Positions 23,101-32,858 of a stretch of 64,000 nucleotides of DNA are shown one piece after another; position 1 is the first letter of the stretch; each line of letters starts with the position of its first letter. The stretch spans positions 105,003,190 to 105,067,189 of the forward strand of contig OX457024.1 of NCBI GenBank assembly GCA_949752745.1, read 5' to 3'. This stretch comes from Protula sp. h YS-2021. Taxonomy: Eukaryota; Annelida; Polychaeta; Sabellida; Serpulidae. Under the pieces are notes generated by a model, which was not told where the DNA came from, made no database searches, and saw nothing but the letters and a program-made list of their open reading frames with translations. Position numbers and translations under genes: made by a program.

Positions 23101-24866
23101 TCAACCACAATGCGAGCGTCCATGCAACTGATGCCCAGAACTTTTCTGCTCTTTCCGTTGCAATGAAAAATCCAAGGTTGCTTCAGTTGCAGAGTATTAA
23201 TCAGGTGCTAACTACAAAAGAAATAATTCATCTTGCATATTTGCGGCGCGAAACGCTGAGTCATGAACAGCTAGATACAAACATACAGTATCGTACCTGT
23301 GAAGACGCGGATGATAGATTTACACATCCACTTCTGATTTTGCACTTATTGCACTCTTTCATAAACCAAAATGTCAGTAAACAACAGATGGAAGAACGGC
23401 AAATGATCAAATTGACCATTGTCAACGTCATACAAGAAGTCGCATATAAGCTGAAGGACAGAACTCCCGAACTTGGTTTCACTCCAAAATTAGTTGGAAG
23501 TTCTTCAGATGACACGAGGGCCTTGCATCCGAATGAGTTTGACATTCTGTGCATATTTGAAGAACTAGATGAATTTTTTCGATTAATTCTGGATGATGAA
23601 GTCAGAGAAACTGTTAGATTTACGATAGCTCCTAACGAAAAAACACATATGCTGAAACGAATTCTGTACTCCACAGGAAAATTTGAATTAGAAAACATCC
23701 ATAAATACATTTATAAGCATTTAGAAAAAACGATATCAGCTATGAAATCGTGCACGACCATGGGAAACATTATGATACCAAAGGATCCCATATATTATTC
23801 TACAAGATCAAACATTATTTCATGCTTACGTCTTACATGGAGGGGCCACTATTACAAAAACCTTCCTATAACTGTAGATTTAGTTCCTGCTTTTCGACTA
23901 AGAAACTATACTCCACCTATTCCAAGACTAATATTTCCTTCAGATGGTGAATACTATTTGATTACAAAACCTAAAACCGTTGATATAGATGGCGCAGAAG
24001 GAAAGTCAACTGTTCTTCAAGTCGCATTTTCAGATCTCGAAAGCAAAATCATGAAAAACTTACCAACAAGGATTAAAAAGGGATATAGATTAGCAAAGTT
24101 ACTGCGATCTACAGCCGTGTTTCCGGTGTCAGTGAAGCGAACATTTACGATAATGGGCAACATAGATCTGTCAGACTGTTTGAGGAGTTACTTGCTTAAA
24201 ACCTGCTTATTCTTCGTACTAGAGAATAACATGAAGGTCGAGGACAGTAAAAGTAATATGTCCTATGTTGAGTGGGCTGACAAAATTTACGCACAGCTCC
24301 AACACTTCTTGGAGCAAGGAAGAATTCCTTGTTTCTTTTCCGATAAATCTTTAGAACTGTTTTGCTGTAAAGAGGCGTTAACTGGACATAAGCTACAACA
24401 AAGGGAGTGCTGTGTCAAGCGAGTATTTCTTCTTAAAGTAGTCAGCTGGATTCGCTTCCTCTTATCTATAAACAATGAATCTGCAAAAGAACCCGACGAA
24501 ACATCGTCAAATATGAGATTCAAGTTGATAGCAAAGCACTTCAGTGAAATACAGCTTGAACTGTCTACTACGGAAAACAATACTGACACTGAAAAGAGAA
24601 TTGTTTACAACAGATACACAACACGACAAATATTTGACCCAGATGGGGTTGAAAACAATTTTCACACATCACGCGATCTTGACCCACAGAAACTTGACCT
24701 TGAGCTTCATCAGCCTGCGTTGATATACCAAAGAACGGGCAAGACTCATTGTTTTGATTTTGTTCACAGCTGGGCAGCTGAGAAGAGTGATGCAATCGTT
24801 TCTCTGGATCAAAAAGGATGTACCACAACACAGAGTGAAGACCAGTGTGTTCCTTGCCGTATCTAG
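20169..24866 (+). CDS. Ankyrin-repeat cGAS-like receptor (Mab-21 nucleotidyltransferase fusion)
   Basis: This is a 1565-aa intronless ORF. Residues ~44-680 hold about 17 ankyrin repeats of the form G.TALHLAV....DIV..LL..P.ididPN.QD. Residues ~690-950 are helical and only loosely ankyrin-like; two more repeats lie at ~957-1020. From ~1085 the protein is a Mab-21/cGAS-type nucleotidyltransferase: G1110-S1111-S1112, then N-E1123-F-D1125 (ExD metal ligands), then D1237 in LPITVDLVPAF, followed by the C-terminal helical lobe (KKGYRLAKLLR at ~1303, SYLLKTCLFFVLE at ~1340). All active-site positions are present, so a 2',3'-type cyclic or linear nucleotide second-messenger synthase triggered by a ligand is a fair inference; the ligand is unknown. 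The vertebrate cGAS zinc-thumb Cys/His cluster is not in its usual place, but a CCx6Hx6CC cluster lies at 1399-1415. The start ATG has a good context (ACAATAATGG), and a stop is followed by AATAAA at 25215. Confidence 0.9.
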   Translation: MAPRHNQGKFLIYCSINIAIAEEETYIVKKICKVPNINPNVTYENGLSLLHLAVGRNNAEILDNILMIPYIDCNISHNETGFTPLHFAAYEDNIKMLSKLCTFPGIDIDKPVKNMGSTALHIASIAGHIEIIDALREYNADPNIRDANEQTSLMLAVEKQLEMDGECTEHFLQNILTRGMARRKKQFAIDSLLRFPNIDCNLYDQNGYTILHHASYSNNLRLVTNLCSITSVDVNKQSREEKATALHIAGEKGFPHVVTVLHTHNADPNTSDTYGRTPLMNAILKKNFGVSLLILHLYTKKSVFDTDQILLDPNRQDNSGNTALHYSVALNHAAVVHALLEMPNINPNIQDKKGLTAIHLAISNAIADIKENAASFQEHSQTDTNQKDRCCVMGLNILYDLLKIPIINPNIQDHNGLTALHFAIFNKGMAQLLFPIPNLDANKQDAVGNTALHLAVSWHLTDVSQSLLALPSVDPNKQNYDGDTALHLAVTNSHVDIVQSLVVCSVIDPNIQNNKGCVPLHIAVHKNAKDIIHSLLNMLNIDANRQDLFGFTALHLSVLSKQEDITYALLRISGIDTNRQTFDGNTVLHLAITDVCLVQALLSNKRTNPNLKDRKNGYTPLMLAVKLGIEEVVNSLVKYPKLEPNIETPQCHTALYYAVKSGNVNIVTALLSLPKVVAHIQESNYSNVLYNCTEAVQTLKIIRQNRNQVKEWSYISVAGRRGHTAICQMLLRISKPSNIDEALVSTSLRPSQFCGLQQMRLYRVMLSNKAFVYTDILIAFLVFAQNNIVACKLFLSQRKPKSLPVLGMALYGARESGDSEKLELVFNYITQHGVTSPLNLGFPQVPILHFLLKQVLLEHISQRELLVGKSRIDDEHSSYLNDILEPVDPRGCMKSDLIHDLLLRSINQRHRGKFLTSLVHMLNEKDSLEEMIKLYSYLLDIPLQPCLHQLVRRRDTYGQTALHLAIELGIHSHINTLINHNASVHATDAQNFSALSVAMKNPRLLQLQSINQVLTTKEIIHLAYLRRETLSHEQLDTNIQYRTCEDADDRFTHPLLILHLLHSFINQNVSKQQMEERQMIKLTIVNVIQEVAYKLKDRTPELGFTPKLVGSSSDDTRALHPNEFDILCIFEELDEFFRLILDDEVRETVRFTIAPNEKTHMLKRILYSTGKFELENIHKYIYKHLEKTISAMKSCTTMGNIMIPKDPIYYSTRSNIISCLRLTWRGHYYKNLPITVDLVPAFRLRNYTPPIPRLIFPSDGEYYLITKPKTVDIDGAEGKSTVLQVAFSDLESKIMKNLPTRIKKGYRLAKLLRSTAVFPVSVKRTFTIMGNIDLSDCLRSYLLKTCLFFVLENNMKVEDSKSNMSYVEWADKIYAQLQHFLEQGRIPCFFSDKSLELFCCKEALTGHKLQQRECCVKRVFLLKVVSWIRFLLSINNESAKEPDETSSNMRFKLIAKHFSEIQLELSTTENNTDTEKRIVYNRYTTRQIFDPDGVENNFHTSRDLDPQKLDLELHQPALIYQRTGKTHCFDFVHSWAAEKSDAIVSLDQKGCTTTQSEDQCVPCRI

Positions 24867-25214
24867 AACATACTTCAGTTCGTTTAATACCCAATACAAT
24901 GATTTACTACAGAGAACACAGAGCTTATTGACAAAGTTTTCAATTTCTTTGCACTGTTTCTCATAATATCACTTGTCTCACTGTAGGATACTTATGTTGT
25001 TTAGTGAAAATTCAAAGTTATGCACTCCATGTTAGACAACATCGCGGATAATACCATGTGCTAGACAATTTTTCCGCTCAACGGAGAGTTACGTGGCCAT
25101 TTAATGATAGTTCGTCAATGCATCGAGACAGGATAATCAGCCACTGTTTGCATGTTTCTCAAAGCCGTATTATTTTATTGGTAAACGTAAAAATAATGTA
25201 GTTGATGTGCTGTG

Positions 25215-25220
25215 AATAAA
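25215..25220 (+). promoter_or_regulatory. Polyadenylation signal AATAAA
   Basis: A canonical hexamer about 350 bp after the stop codon of the ankyrin-cGLR gene. Position and strand fit, but use is unproven. Confidence 0.5.
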
Positions 25221-26019
25221 AGTCGCAACTATACGCAGTAAACATTGCGACGTTGGAACAACGTTGGATAAGCATCGCATCCAATATAAGTTGTGCTTTG
25301 GTTGTTTATGCAAGTCGGAAACAACGTATACTTTCCGACGTCTATTCAATATCTATGTCTAATCGACGTTACGTAAGGGATGCAAATAGAAAACGAAACA
25401 ACGCCTGCATCCCGACGTTGTATACTCGTCTGGAAAGCGACGATATGTGGATGTGGGCAAATTAATAATCTAGAATGGCCATCTTGACAGCGACAGTCAT
25501 AGTGTGGTCACCCTTTCATCACACTACCCCACCCTTGGGTCATGCTGTCAGACAACATGCGTATAAAGTCGATTTCCATGAATTTTTTTCCAAAGTAGAT
25601 GAGGAAAACCTTGTGCACTTCAAATATTCTCATATTTTATGTCGTCGTGTGAATCTATTTTCGAACTGGCCTATCATGGCGACCATTTCTGATGAATGAT
25701 AACACGAGTATACAACATTGAACTTTTGACGTCTGTTCAGTGTTGATTTTCAGACGTATATTTAAAGTTGCGCCAAAGACGTTGATTAGATGTTTCAGAA
25801 ATTTGCGTTTTGTTTGCGACCAAAAGCTACGTCTAAACAATGTTGCTTATGCGACGTCTACTCAGCGTTGTGTCAAAGACGCCGGTAAGACGTTGATCTC
25901 TGGTCGCGACCACGCACAAAGTACAACCAGAGCTAATGTTGTGATTTGGTCGGGTCGGCGTCGCAATCTAAAATAAGCGTTGGAAAGTTTGTCGGGTATA
26001 CATGAAATCCACACTGGGT
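25221..26019. other. ACGTT-rich non-coding block
   Basis: The words GACGTTG, CAACGTT and GACGTC recur many times between 25240 and 25980. It shares short words such as ATTTGGTCG with the block at 880-1260. It looks like a diverged dispersed repeat with no coding content. Confidence 0.5.
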
Positions 26020-26377
26020 TGTCCTTTTCACACTTGGATATCCTCATCACACTGGGTGTCCTCTGCACACTGTGGTGTCCTCTTCACACTGGATGCCTTC
26101 TGCACATGGGGTGCCTTCTTCAAGCTGATGTGTCCTCTTCACACTGGGCTTTCCACTTCAAACTGAACTGGCCTCTTCACACTGGGGTGTCCTTTTCATC
26201 TGGGGGTGTCCTCTTCACACTGGGGTGTCCTCTTCATCTGGGGGTGTCCTGTTCGCTTGGGTGTCCTCTTCACACTGGGATATCCTCTTCACATGAAGTG
26301 TCCTCTTCACACTGGGTTGTCCTCTTTACATGGGCTGTCCTCTGTACACTGGGGTGTCCTCTTCACACACAAATGTA
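26020..26377. repeat. ~19-bp tandem repeat (TGTCCTCTTCACACTGGGG)
   Basis: About 18 units of TGTCCTCTTCACACTGGGG with frequent substitutions and a shortened CATCTGGGGG variant. It is a minisatellite; open frames across it are a by-product. Confidence 0.9.
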
Positions 26378-26399
26378 CTTCTGTGGTTGAATGTAGAAA

Positions 26400-27002
26400 G
26401 TAGATTTGAGAGATGTCACTGTTTTCCATTTCCTGCATTTTCCTTATTTTAGAGAGACATTCTTGAAGTTAAATTATAAGTCTTGTTTGCTAGAAAGTGG
26501 CAATATTCTACGCGTTGTCAGAATTAAATTACAGAATCTTTTTTATTAACATTTGACAAAAAATCAAACAGAAAACGGTTGAAGGATGATTAAATGGCTT
26601 TTTGCGATTAAAGCGTTATACTTTTTTACGATGTAAATATTAGGGATTCAGTGATCATTATTATTTTCGAATTTATTTTAAAATTTTATTCGTTCAAATT
26701 TTAAAATACATACGCTATAAATCTCCACGATATAATTTCGGTAATAACAGTATAGAGTATGAAATGGCCCTATAAAGTGGTCCTATCAAATGGTCATATA
26801 AAATGGTCATATAAAAAGGCGTTTGATCATCAACTTTTTGGCAGAATTTTTATGCATAGACAGCACGTTGCAAGGGGAGATAGGTAATCCTTTCTTGGGC
26901 AGTTGAGCTACTCTAAACCAATAGTTTATTTATTATGTGTTGTTTTATTGTGACGGGATAGGGATTGGGGGCATGAAGTTCAAATTAACAGTGGTATCAT
27001 TT
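26400..27002. other. AT-rich intergenic DNA
   Basis: Nothing coding is seen. A short run of four TGGTC.TATAAA-like units occurs at about 26765-26815. Confidence 0.4.
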
Positions 27003-27292
27003 CTCATTTTCTATTCGAAAGCATTCAGCAACAGTCAGTAACATTTAGCAACATTCGGTAACAGTCAGTAAAATTCAGTAAGGAACATTCAGGAACATTC
27101 AGTAACATTCAGTAGCATTCAGTAACATTCAGTAACATTCAGCAGCATTCAGTAACATTCAGTAACATTCAGGAACATTCAGTAACATTCAGCAGCATTC
27201 AGTAACATTCAGTAACATTCAGGAACATTCAGTAACATTCAGCAGCATTCAGTAACATTCAGCAACATTCAGTAACATTCAGAAGCATTGCT
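27003..27292. repeat. 10-bp tandem repeat (CATTCAGTAA)
   Basis: About 28 units of CATTCAGTAA with variants CATTCAGCAG and CATTCAGGAA. The variants recur in blocks (around 27140, 27190 and 27240), suggesting a secondary ~50-bp periodicity. Confidence 0.92.
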
Positions 27293-27299
27293 TTACAGT

Positions 27300-28307
27300 G
27301 AATTCTCCACCGCTAAATTTAATCAAATATCCATTTGCATTATTCACCAACTGCAAATTGTGCATCCAAAATTCTGCTGTGAATGGATTCTGTTGTTGCT
27401 GTTTTTTTTTTTTTTGTTTGTTTTTTTTTGTATTCTGCCATTTCTAAACAAAGGAAATAAACTTTTTTTGCTGCGACATCTGGCGCTTGTAAACTGAGTG
27501 GTCTGCGAAAGGTTATGTAAGATATATATATATGCTTTCTTTTAGCTTGAGTGATGGTGAGTTATTGTGATATTGAGCTATAATACACGGAAATAATTTT
27601 TTAAAGTGTTTAAAAATACAACTTTTTCTTTTATTTCAGTACAAAATTAAAAACGCATTTCACTTTCAAAAGAGGAATAAAATCTTTAATGCCTGTTTTA
27701 GAATGCCGTAAAATTTGAAATAGAGCTCGAAAAAAACAGCTCAGAAACAGCTCAGAAACTACAGTTCAACGGGCAAAGCTGCAACGACCGAACTGATATT
27801 GAGAACGAGCCCTGCTATGCAGTCTGCCGTCAATGTGCTTCGGACGGCTGCCAGAGGGTTGTTATTGTTTTACAGGTGGGGTGAAAATAGCTGCTCAGAT
27901 TCAGAAAATACATTTGTTATCAATAAATAGGTCCAGAGTTTACCACTCCATTCAACAGACAATCCCTAATAATGCATCCATTTACTTTCTAAGGTACGAT
28001 TAAACATATTCAGCTTGACCATGGAGAGAGCTGCTATGCATATCGCAGTGCATTTTATGTTTAACGTAAATTATATTAATATACTGAAGAACTGCGGGAC
28101 AACACCATCCCGGAATCAAGACAAAAAAAAACACGATTCTTCAGTCCGGTTCACGTCACGACATGTCACGTGACTGTCACCATGGAGAATCCTGGCAGTA
28201 AGACAGTCCCGCACTGAAGACCACTTTTGGCCAATCCTAAAGGTGGTTTAATTCAAGCGGAAACTGTGTACTAGAGTACTTGTTATAGGATATGACAAAG
28301 GATATAA
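27300..28307. other. Intergenic DNA
   Basis: Homopolymeric T runs at 27402-27430 and AT-rich DNA. No gene or recognised element. Confidence 0.4.
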
Positions 28308-28462
28308 GCAAATGGAACCACCTCACAAATGGAACCACCTCACAAATGGGACCACCCCACAACTGGGATCACGTCACAAATGGGACCACCTCACAAATGA
28401 GACCACCTTACAAATGGGACGACCACGTCACAAATGGGAGCACCTCACAAATATGACCACTT
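28308..28462. repeat. ~17-bp tandem repeat (CAAATGGGACCACCTCA)
   Basis: About nine units of CAAATGGGACCACCTCA with small indels. Confidence 0.9.
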
Positions 28463-28908
28463 CTTAACTCCGGGAGGGGGAGGCATTTGGTATCATATGT
28501 CACCATGAGTGGCCAGAAAAGGCGGAGAAAAGATGGGACAGGGGAGTAATATGAAAGCAGACGCGGTACGCACGGAGTGGAAATTTGTTTTTGTTTTTGT
28601 TTTTTTTTTTTTTTGTGGGAAAAAGAATATTGTATCAAAAATAGAACTCCGTGTTTATGGGTCGTTTTAAAAACTCATGGGCACGCTTGGTAATCAATGG
28701 ATACGTCAATGTATGTATCAAAAACCCACTCACATCCCAATGAGTTTTATATCGGTGGATAACTATTACCGGTAGTATCATGGCTGGGGCTGATCATTGT
28801 TTACACAGGAAAAAAAATGCATTCATGCAAAACGGCGACGCACAACTTATGACATAAAACCCTGCTGATACTTTGTACAAAATCAGCCATAATGAGTGTA
28901 ATCACAGG

Positions 28909-29140
28909 CCCGTGCTTCTCGAGATTCTCGTCCGTGTCAAACGATCACAAGCCTAATCACAGTCCCGTGCTTCTCGAGAATCTCGTCCGTGTCAACCAAT
29001 CACAAGCCTAATCACAGCCCCGTGCTTCTCGAGATTCTCGGCCGTGTCAAACAATCCCAAGCCTAATCACAATCCCGTGCTTCGCGAGAATCTCGTCCGT
29101 GTCAACCAATCAAAGTGCGAATCAAAGTGGGTCAACCAAT
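28909..29140. repeat. ~58-bp tandem repeat, four units, with CTCGAGAATCTCG palindrome
   Basis: Each unit reads CCTAATCACAG.CCCGTGC, then TTCTCGAGATTCTCGTCC, then GTGTCAACCAATCACAAG. The middle is a self-complementary CGAGA-TTCTCG block. Confidence 0.88.
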
Positions 29141-29288
29141 CAAAGCGCGAATAATGTGGATCATGCAACGAACTCCCTGTCCCAAACACTCCAGGTCAAT
29201 TGGATAAATTTTGCGCACTAAAATGTATCAACAGACTCAGACATTCAACCACTGGGGAAGCGACATGAAACTGAATGTCATAAATAAA

Positions 29289-31026
29289 AAACTAGAGCGG
29301 CCAGTGCACACAAAACATAAGAGTACAGGCTTATATTATACAATTTCAATGGATACCTACTTAGTTTCTTGTTTTTGCAAACTAAAACAAATGTCTTCCC
29401 CACTATACCCATAATCCCCCCCCCCAAAAAAAAATATTCATTTCTGCAAACATAACCATAATTCATTGCAAAAAAAATCAAATTAAACAAAACAGATGGT
29501 GGTCACTAAAACAGATATAAATGGACGTCTTTTTTCATCCGAATCTGGAACGTGGTCGCTAAAACGGGTTTTACTGTAGGCCTTTCTTATCCAGGTCTGA
29601 AGTTGGACACCACAGTTGTTTTACTGTACGTTACATTTTCATCCGGGTCTGGAAGTTGGTCAAGTTGGTCAGGTTTTGCCGTACGTCTTTTTACACGACT
29701 GGACGTCTATAAGGGGTCACGACAAACGGGTCTTACTTTACATCTTTTTATCCGGGTCTTGAAGGTGGCCTGGATTTTTTTTGTTTTGCTAACCATCGTC
29801 CTCCACACGCTCCCCTCTCCCAGATATTTAATGTAGGTCCGACTGTACACACAACTCTAACCCTTTTACCCCAGGTAACGGTAACGGTCTGTACCCTACG
29901 TATAGTTATAGCCATGATATACTACCTTGTCTTCTACATTCCCGTCGGCCAAAAAGCACAAGAAAGGCATTCTTCATAACTGCGCATCAGATGACGCGTC
30001 TCGGTGGGAGAAGTGGGGAGGCATTCCCGTGCCAAAATGGTAAGCTGCTTCTCATAACACAAGATATCAAATGACTTACTTTAATAGCGAAAAATGCTTC
30101 TGCAAACAATGCTAATCGATACAGAATAGCTCCTATATATATAACACCTTGGCAAGTATGCAGCGAAAACAATCAATAGCTAGACCTACTTAGACCTATA
30201 AATACGACAACAGCATTCCACGACCTCGTAGATAAGGACTTCATCATGCACCACAACTGACACTGTCCCCTGACTGAGTGGCATGTTATGCAACAGTCGT
30301 AGATGAGAAACGCACAAAAAGCTCAATTTCAGGCAATAACAAATAGCAATGGACCGACAGTAATGCTGTTACTGTTTTGAAGCATTTTAAAGAATGTAGG
30401 AACACTCGAGAATCTTCTGGAAAACGCTGAAATCCCCAGCGTAGTTAACACATAGGCTTAGTTTGCAAAGGAGCCAAAAATGGGGAGGCGGGGGGGAGGG
30501 AGGTGTTGACGTTATGCACCTTTCTTTATTTTCTATACGAGTTTAATAACGTTTAACCAAAACCGTGCGACTTATCCGAGGAATAACTACACCAAATTCA
30601 AAGTCGACCCGACTTTAAAGATATTTTGCTTAAAAACAGATAATATTTTACCGTCAAAAGTTGAAACAGTCGTCTGACTGAACCAAGGAATATCCATATA
30701 AAATTTCAAGTCGATATGACTTTCCGTTATCGAGATATTGTGCATACAACATCTTGTTTATAATATATACATATTTAACGTAATGACGTCATACACCGCA
30801 GTCGTATTCGTTCGTTCGTTCTATTCTAAAGAATGCAGGGACACCTAACCAAGGAATAAATCGATCAAGTTTGAAGTCGATCTGACGTTTCGTTCTCGAG
30901 ATATCTTGCACACAACACTTTGTTCACAACAGACTGACACACACGCACACACACACGTGCACACACACAAACACACACACAATGCACAAACACTTTATGT
31001 CTCCCCTTGGTCGGGGAGACATAATA
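29289..31026 (+). mobile_element. Dispersed element, copy B
   Basis: This is a same-order copy of 15884-18064: it begins ACTAGAGCGGCCAGTGC, includes the block TAGTTATAGCCATGATA at ~29900 and the AAGTCGATATGACTTTCC core, and ends in (CA)n plus the hairpin GTCTCCCC-TTGGTC-GGGGAGAC followed by ATAAT. The hairpin arms differ from copy A (GTCTCCCC versus ATCTCCCC) but stay paired, a compensatory change. It has an extra segment at about 29560-29880 with CATCCGGGTCTGGAAG-like repeats and fewer core units than copy A. Confidence 0.65.
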
Positions 31027-31216
31027 AATGTTTCGGAGAGTGGTTTTGCTTAGTATTCACAAGTGCACAAAGAGGTTTACACCCGCAAGGTATTTCGCTC
31101 TTTGTCCAGTTGACTTCGCCGGATTATGAATATGTGATTTGGCTCAGTCTTGTGTATCGCGGCCCCTATACGTTTGCATCATATCCACAATCTGCTGTAC
31201 GAAGTCACTGCTAAAA

Positions 31217-31600
31217 CTAGGTCTTGACATCCTCTTGTATATATTCCGGGGTGCCTTGATCCAGGGTACCTTGGTCCGGGGTCCCTTCTTCCGGAAAGCC
31301 TTGTTCCGGGGTGCCTTGTTCCGCGAAGCCTTGTTCCGGGATGCCTTGCCACGGAAAGCCTTGCTCCGGGATGCCTTGTTCCGCGAAGCCTTGTTCCGGG
31401 ATGCCTTGCCACGGAAAGCCTTGCTCCGGGATGCCTTGTTCCGCGATGTCTTGTTCTGCGATGTCTTGTTCCGCCATGCCTTGTTCCGCGATGCGGCGTG
31501 GTAATTTACTCTCGAGGATTTGCTTGTGGGCGACAAATACACGATTGATGCTGAGTACCAATACGACCAAGCAAACCAGGATGTGAATCACTAAAATGAC
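31217..31600 (-). CDS. Four-TM membrane protein, last visible exon (TM4 plus repeat tail)
   Basis: The exon opens after acceptor GATTTTTAG with VILVIHILVCLVVLVLSI, a clear membrane segment, followed by NRVFVAHKQILESKLPRR and then about 16 five-residue units of the type AEQGI / PEQGF / PWQGI, ending EYIQEDVKT and a TAG stop. The repeat is a 15-bp coding minisatellite. I place it in the minus-strand gene starting at 51124 because of strand, order and the four-TM layout. However, the exon opens in phase 0 (an in-frame TAG sits at the acceptor) while the exon at 33635-33859 ends in phase 2, so a small exon of 3n+1 length is missing between them or the donor choice differs. Confidence 0.55.
   Translation of the reverse strand, partial: VILVIHILVCLVVLVLSINRVFVAHKQILESKLPRRIAEQGMAEQDIAEQDIAEQGIPEQGFPWQGIPEQGFAEQGIPEQGFPWQGIPEQGFAEQGTPEQGFPEEGTPDQGTLDQGTPEYIQEDVKT
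31240..31495. repeat. 15-bp minisatellite inside the coding exon
   Basis: Units such as CCTTGTTCCGGGATG and CCTTGCCACGGAAAG on the plus strand translate on the minus strand as [AP]-E/W-Q-G-[IFM]. Unit length is a multiple of three throughout, so the minus-strand frame stays open; part of it also shows a 60-bp higher-order repeat (31312-31371 and 31372-31431). Confidence 0.85.
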
Positions 31601-31605
31601 CTAAA

Positions 31606-32234
31606 AATCATCATAAAATACACATTAGACAGTGTCGCATCCAAAATCAACTGCTCTGTGTTGGCCAATCATTGCATTTTGTTCAGAAAAACTTTGTGTC
31701 TTATGGTCTAGTTGAAAGCTTGAGAGATTGTGAATTAATTGAGAATCGACGCAAGCGTCGTCTGTAGCCAAATGATCAATGAGAAAGTGCCGCTGGAAAT
31801 AAGACAAACGTTATCTTTCAATTTTGGGGACCATCTTTTTTTCGCTTTTTTTTTAGGGGGGGGGGGCACGTTGCAATAAGTGATATTGAAGGGTTTTACC
31901 CAATTAAAAAACTGCTTTGATTAAAAAGCACTTTCCAATATCATTCTAAGTTTTTTTTTTTTTTCAATTTCTAAATCACTAGATTATTTACAAATCTAAG
32001 TTTGCTGTATAAAGCGGATTTAAAGAAAAGCTAACACTTGTTATACCATGAGAATGAGGGTCAGATCAAAGGTTGACGCCATTCTGACAAACTGAGGATA
32101 TTTCTTGTCAAACGTCATCGCAGATTTATGGCAACTGAAAGGCAAATATTTTCAGTGTCATCAAATTCACGCTTAATAAGTTTCGTTTTTTTTTAAAGAA
32201 GAGGTACGTAATGGGCAAGTCATTTTAATGCAGT
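31606..32234. other. Intron DNA of the membrane-protein gene
   Basis: Poly-T and poly-G runs near 31840-31870 and AT-rich DNA. A minus-strand frame at 31625-31805 opens right after CTTATTTCCAG, an acceptor-like site, and could be an alternative 3' exon of 60 codons, but nothing else supports it. Confidence 0.35.
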
Positions 32235-32858
32235 TGTGTCCCACAGACAAATGTTACGGAGCCAGCTGTTGCGTCCCAACGACAAATACTATGGAACCAG
32301 CTGTTGGGTCCCAGCGACAAATGCTATGGAACCAGCTGTTGGGTCCCAGCGACAAATGCTATGGAACCAGCTTTTGGGTCCCAGCGACAAATGCTATGGA
32401 ACCAGCTTTTGGGTCCCAGCGACAAATACTATGGAACCAGCTGTTGAGTCCCAGCAACAAATGTTATGGAACCAGCTGTTGGGTCCCAGCAGCAAATGTT
32501 ATGGAACCAGCTGTTGGGTCCCAGCAACAAATGTTATGGAAACAGCTGTTGGGTCCCAGCAACAAATGTTATGGAACCAGCTGTTGGGTCCCAGCAACAA
32601 ATGCAAAGGAACCAGCTGTTGAGTCCCAGCGACAAATGCTATGGAACCAGCTGTTGGGTCCCAGCGACAAATGCTATGGAACCAGCTGTTGGGTCCCAGC
32701 GACAAATGCAAAGGAACCAGCTGTTGGGTCCCAACGACAAATGCTATGGAACCAGCTATGTGCCCCAGCAACAAATGCTAAGGAACCAGCTGTTGGGTCC
32801 CAGCGACAAATGCTATGGAACCAGCTATTGGGTGTAATGACAAATGTTATGGAACTAG
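32235..32858. repeat. 35-bp tandem repeat, about 17 units
   Basis: The unit is CCAGCTGTTGGGTCC-CAGCGACAAATGCTATGGAA, with variants AACAAATGTTATGG and AACAAATGCAAAGG. Because 35 is not a multiple of three, all three plus frames read the same 35-aa cycle, giving overlapping pseudo-ORFs. It lies in an intron of the minus-strand membrane-protein gene. Confidence 0.93.

Noticed and set aside
28909..29140. CRISPR-like repeat array
   Set aside because: Adjacent units are alike along their whole length with no unique spacers, and the genome is eukaryotic.
31625..31805. 60-codon minus frame after CTTATTTCCAG as an alternative last exon
   Set aside because: The acceptor is good, but the peptide is featureless, and its phase 0 start does not match the phase 2 end of the exon at 33635.
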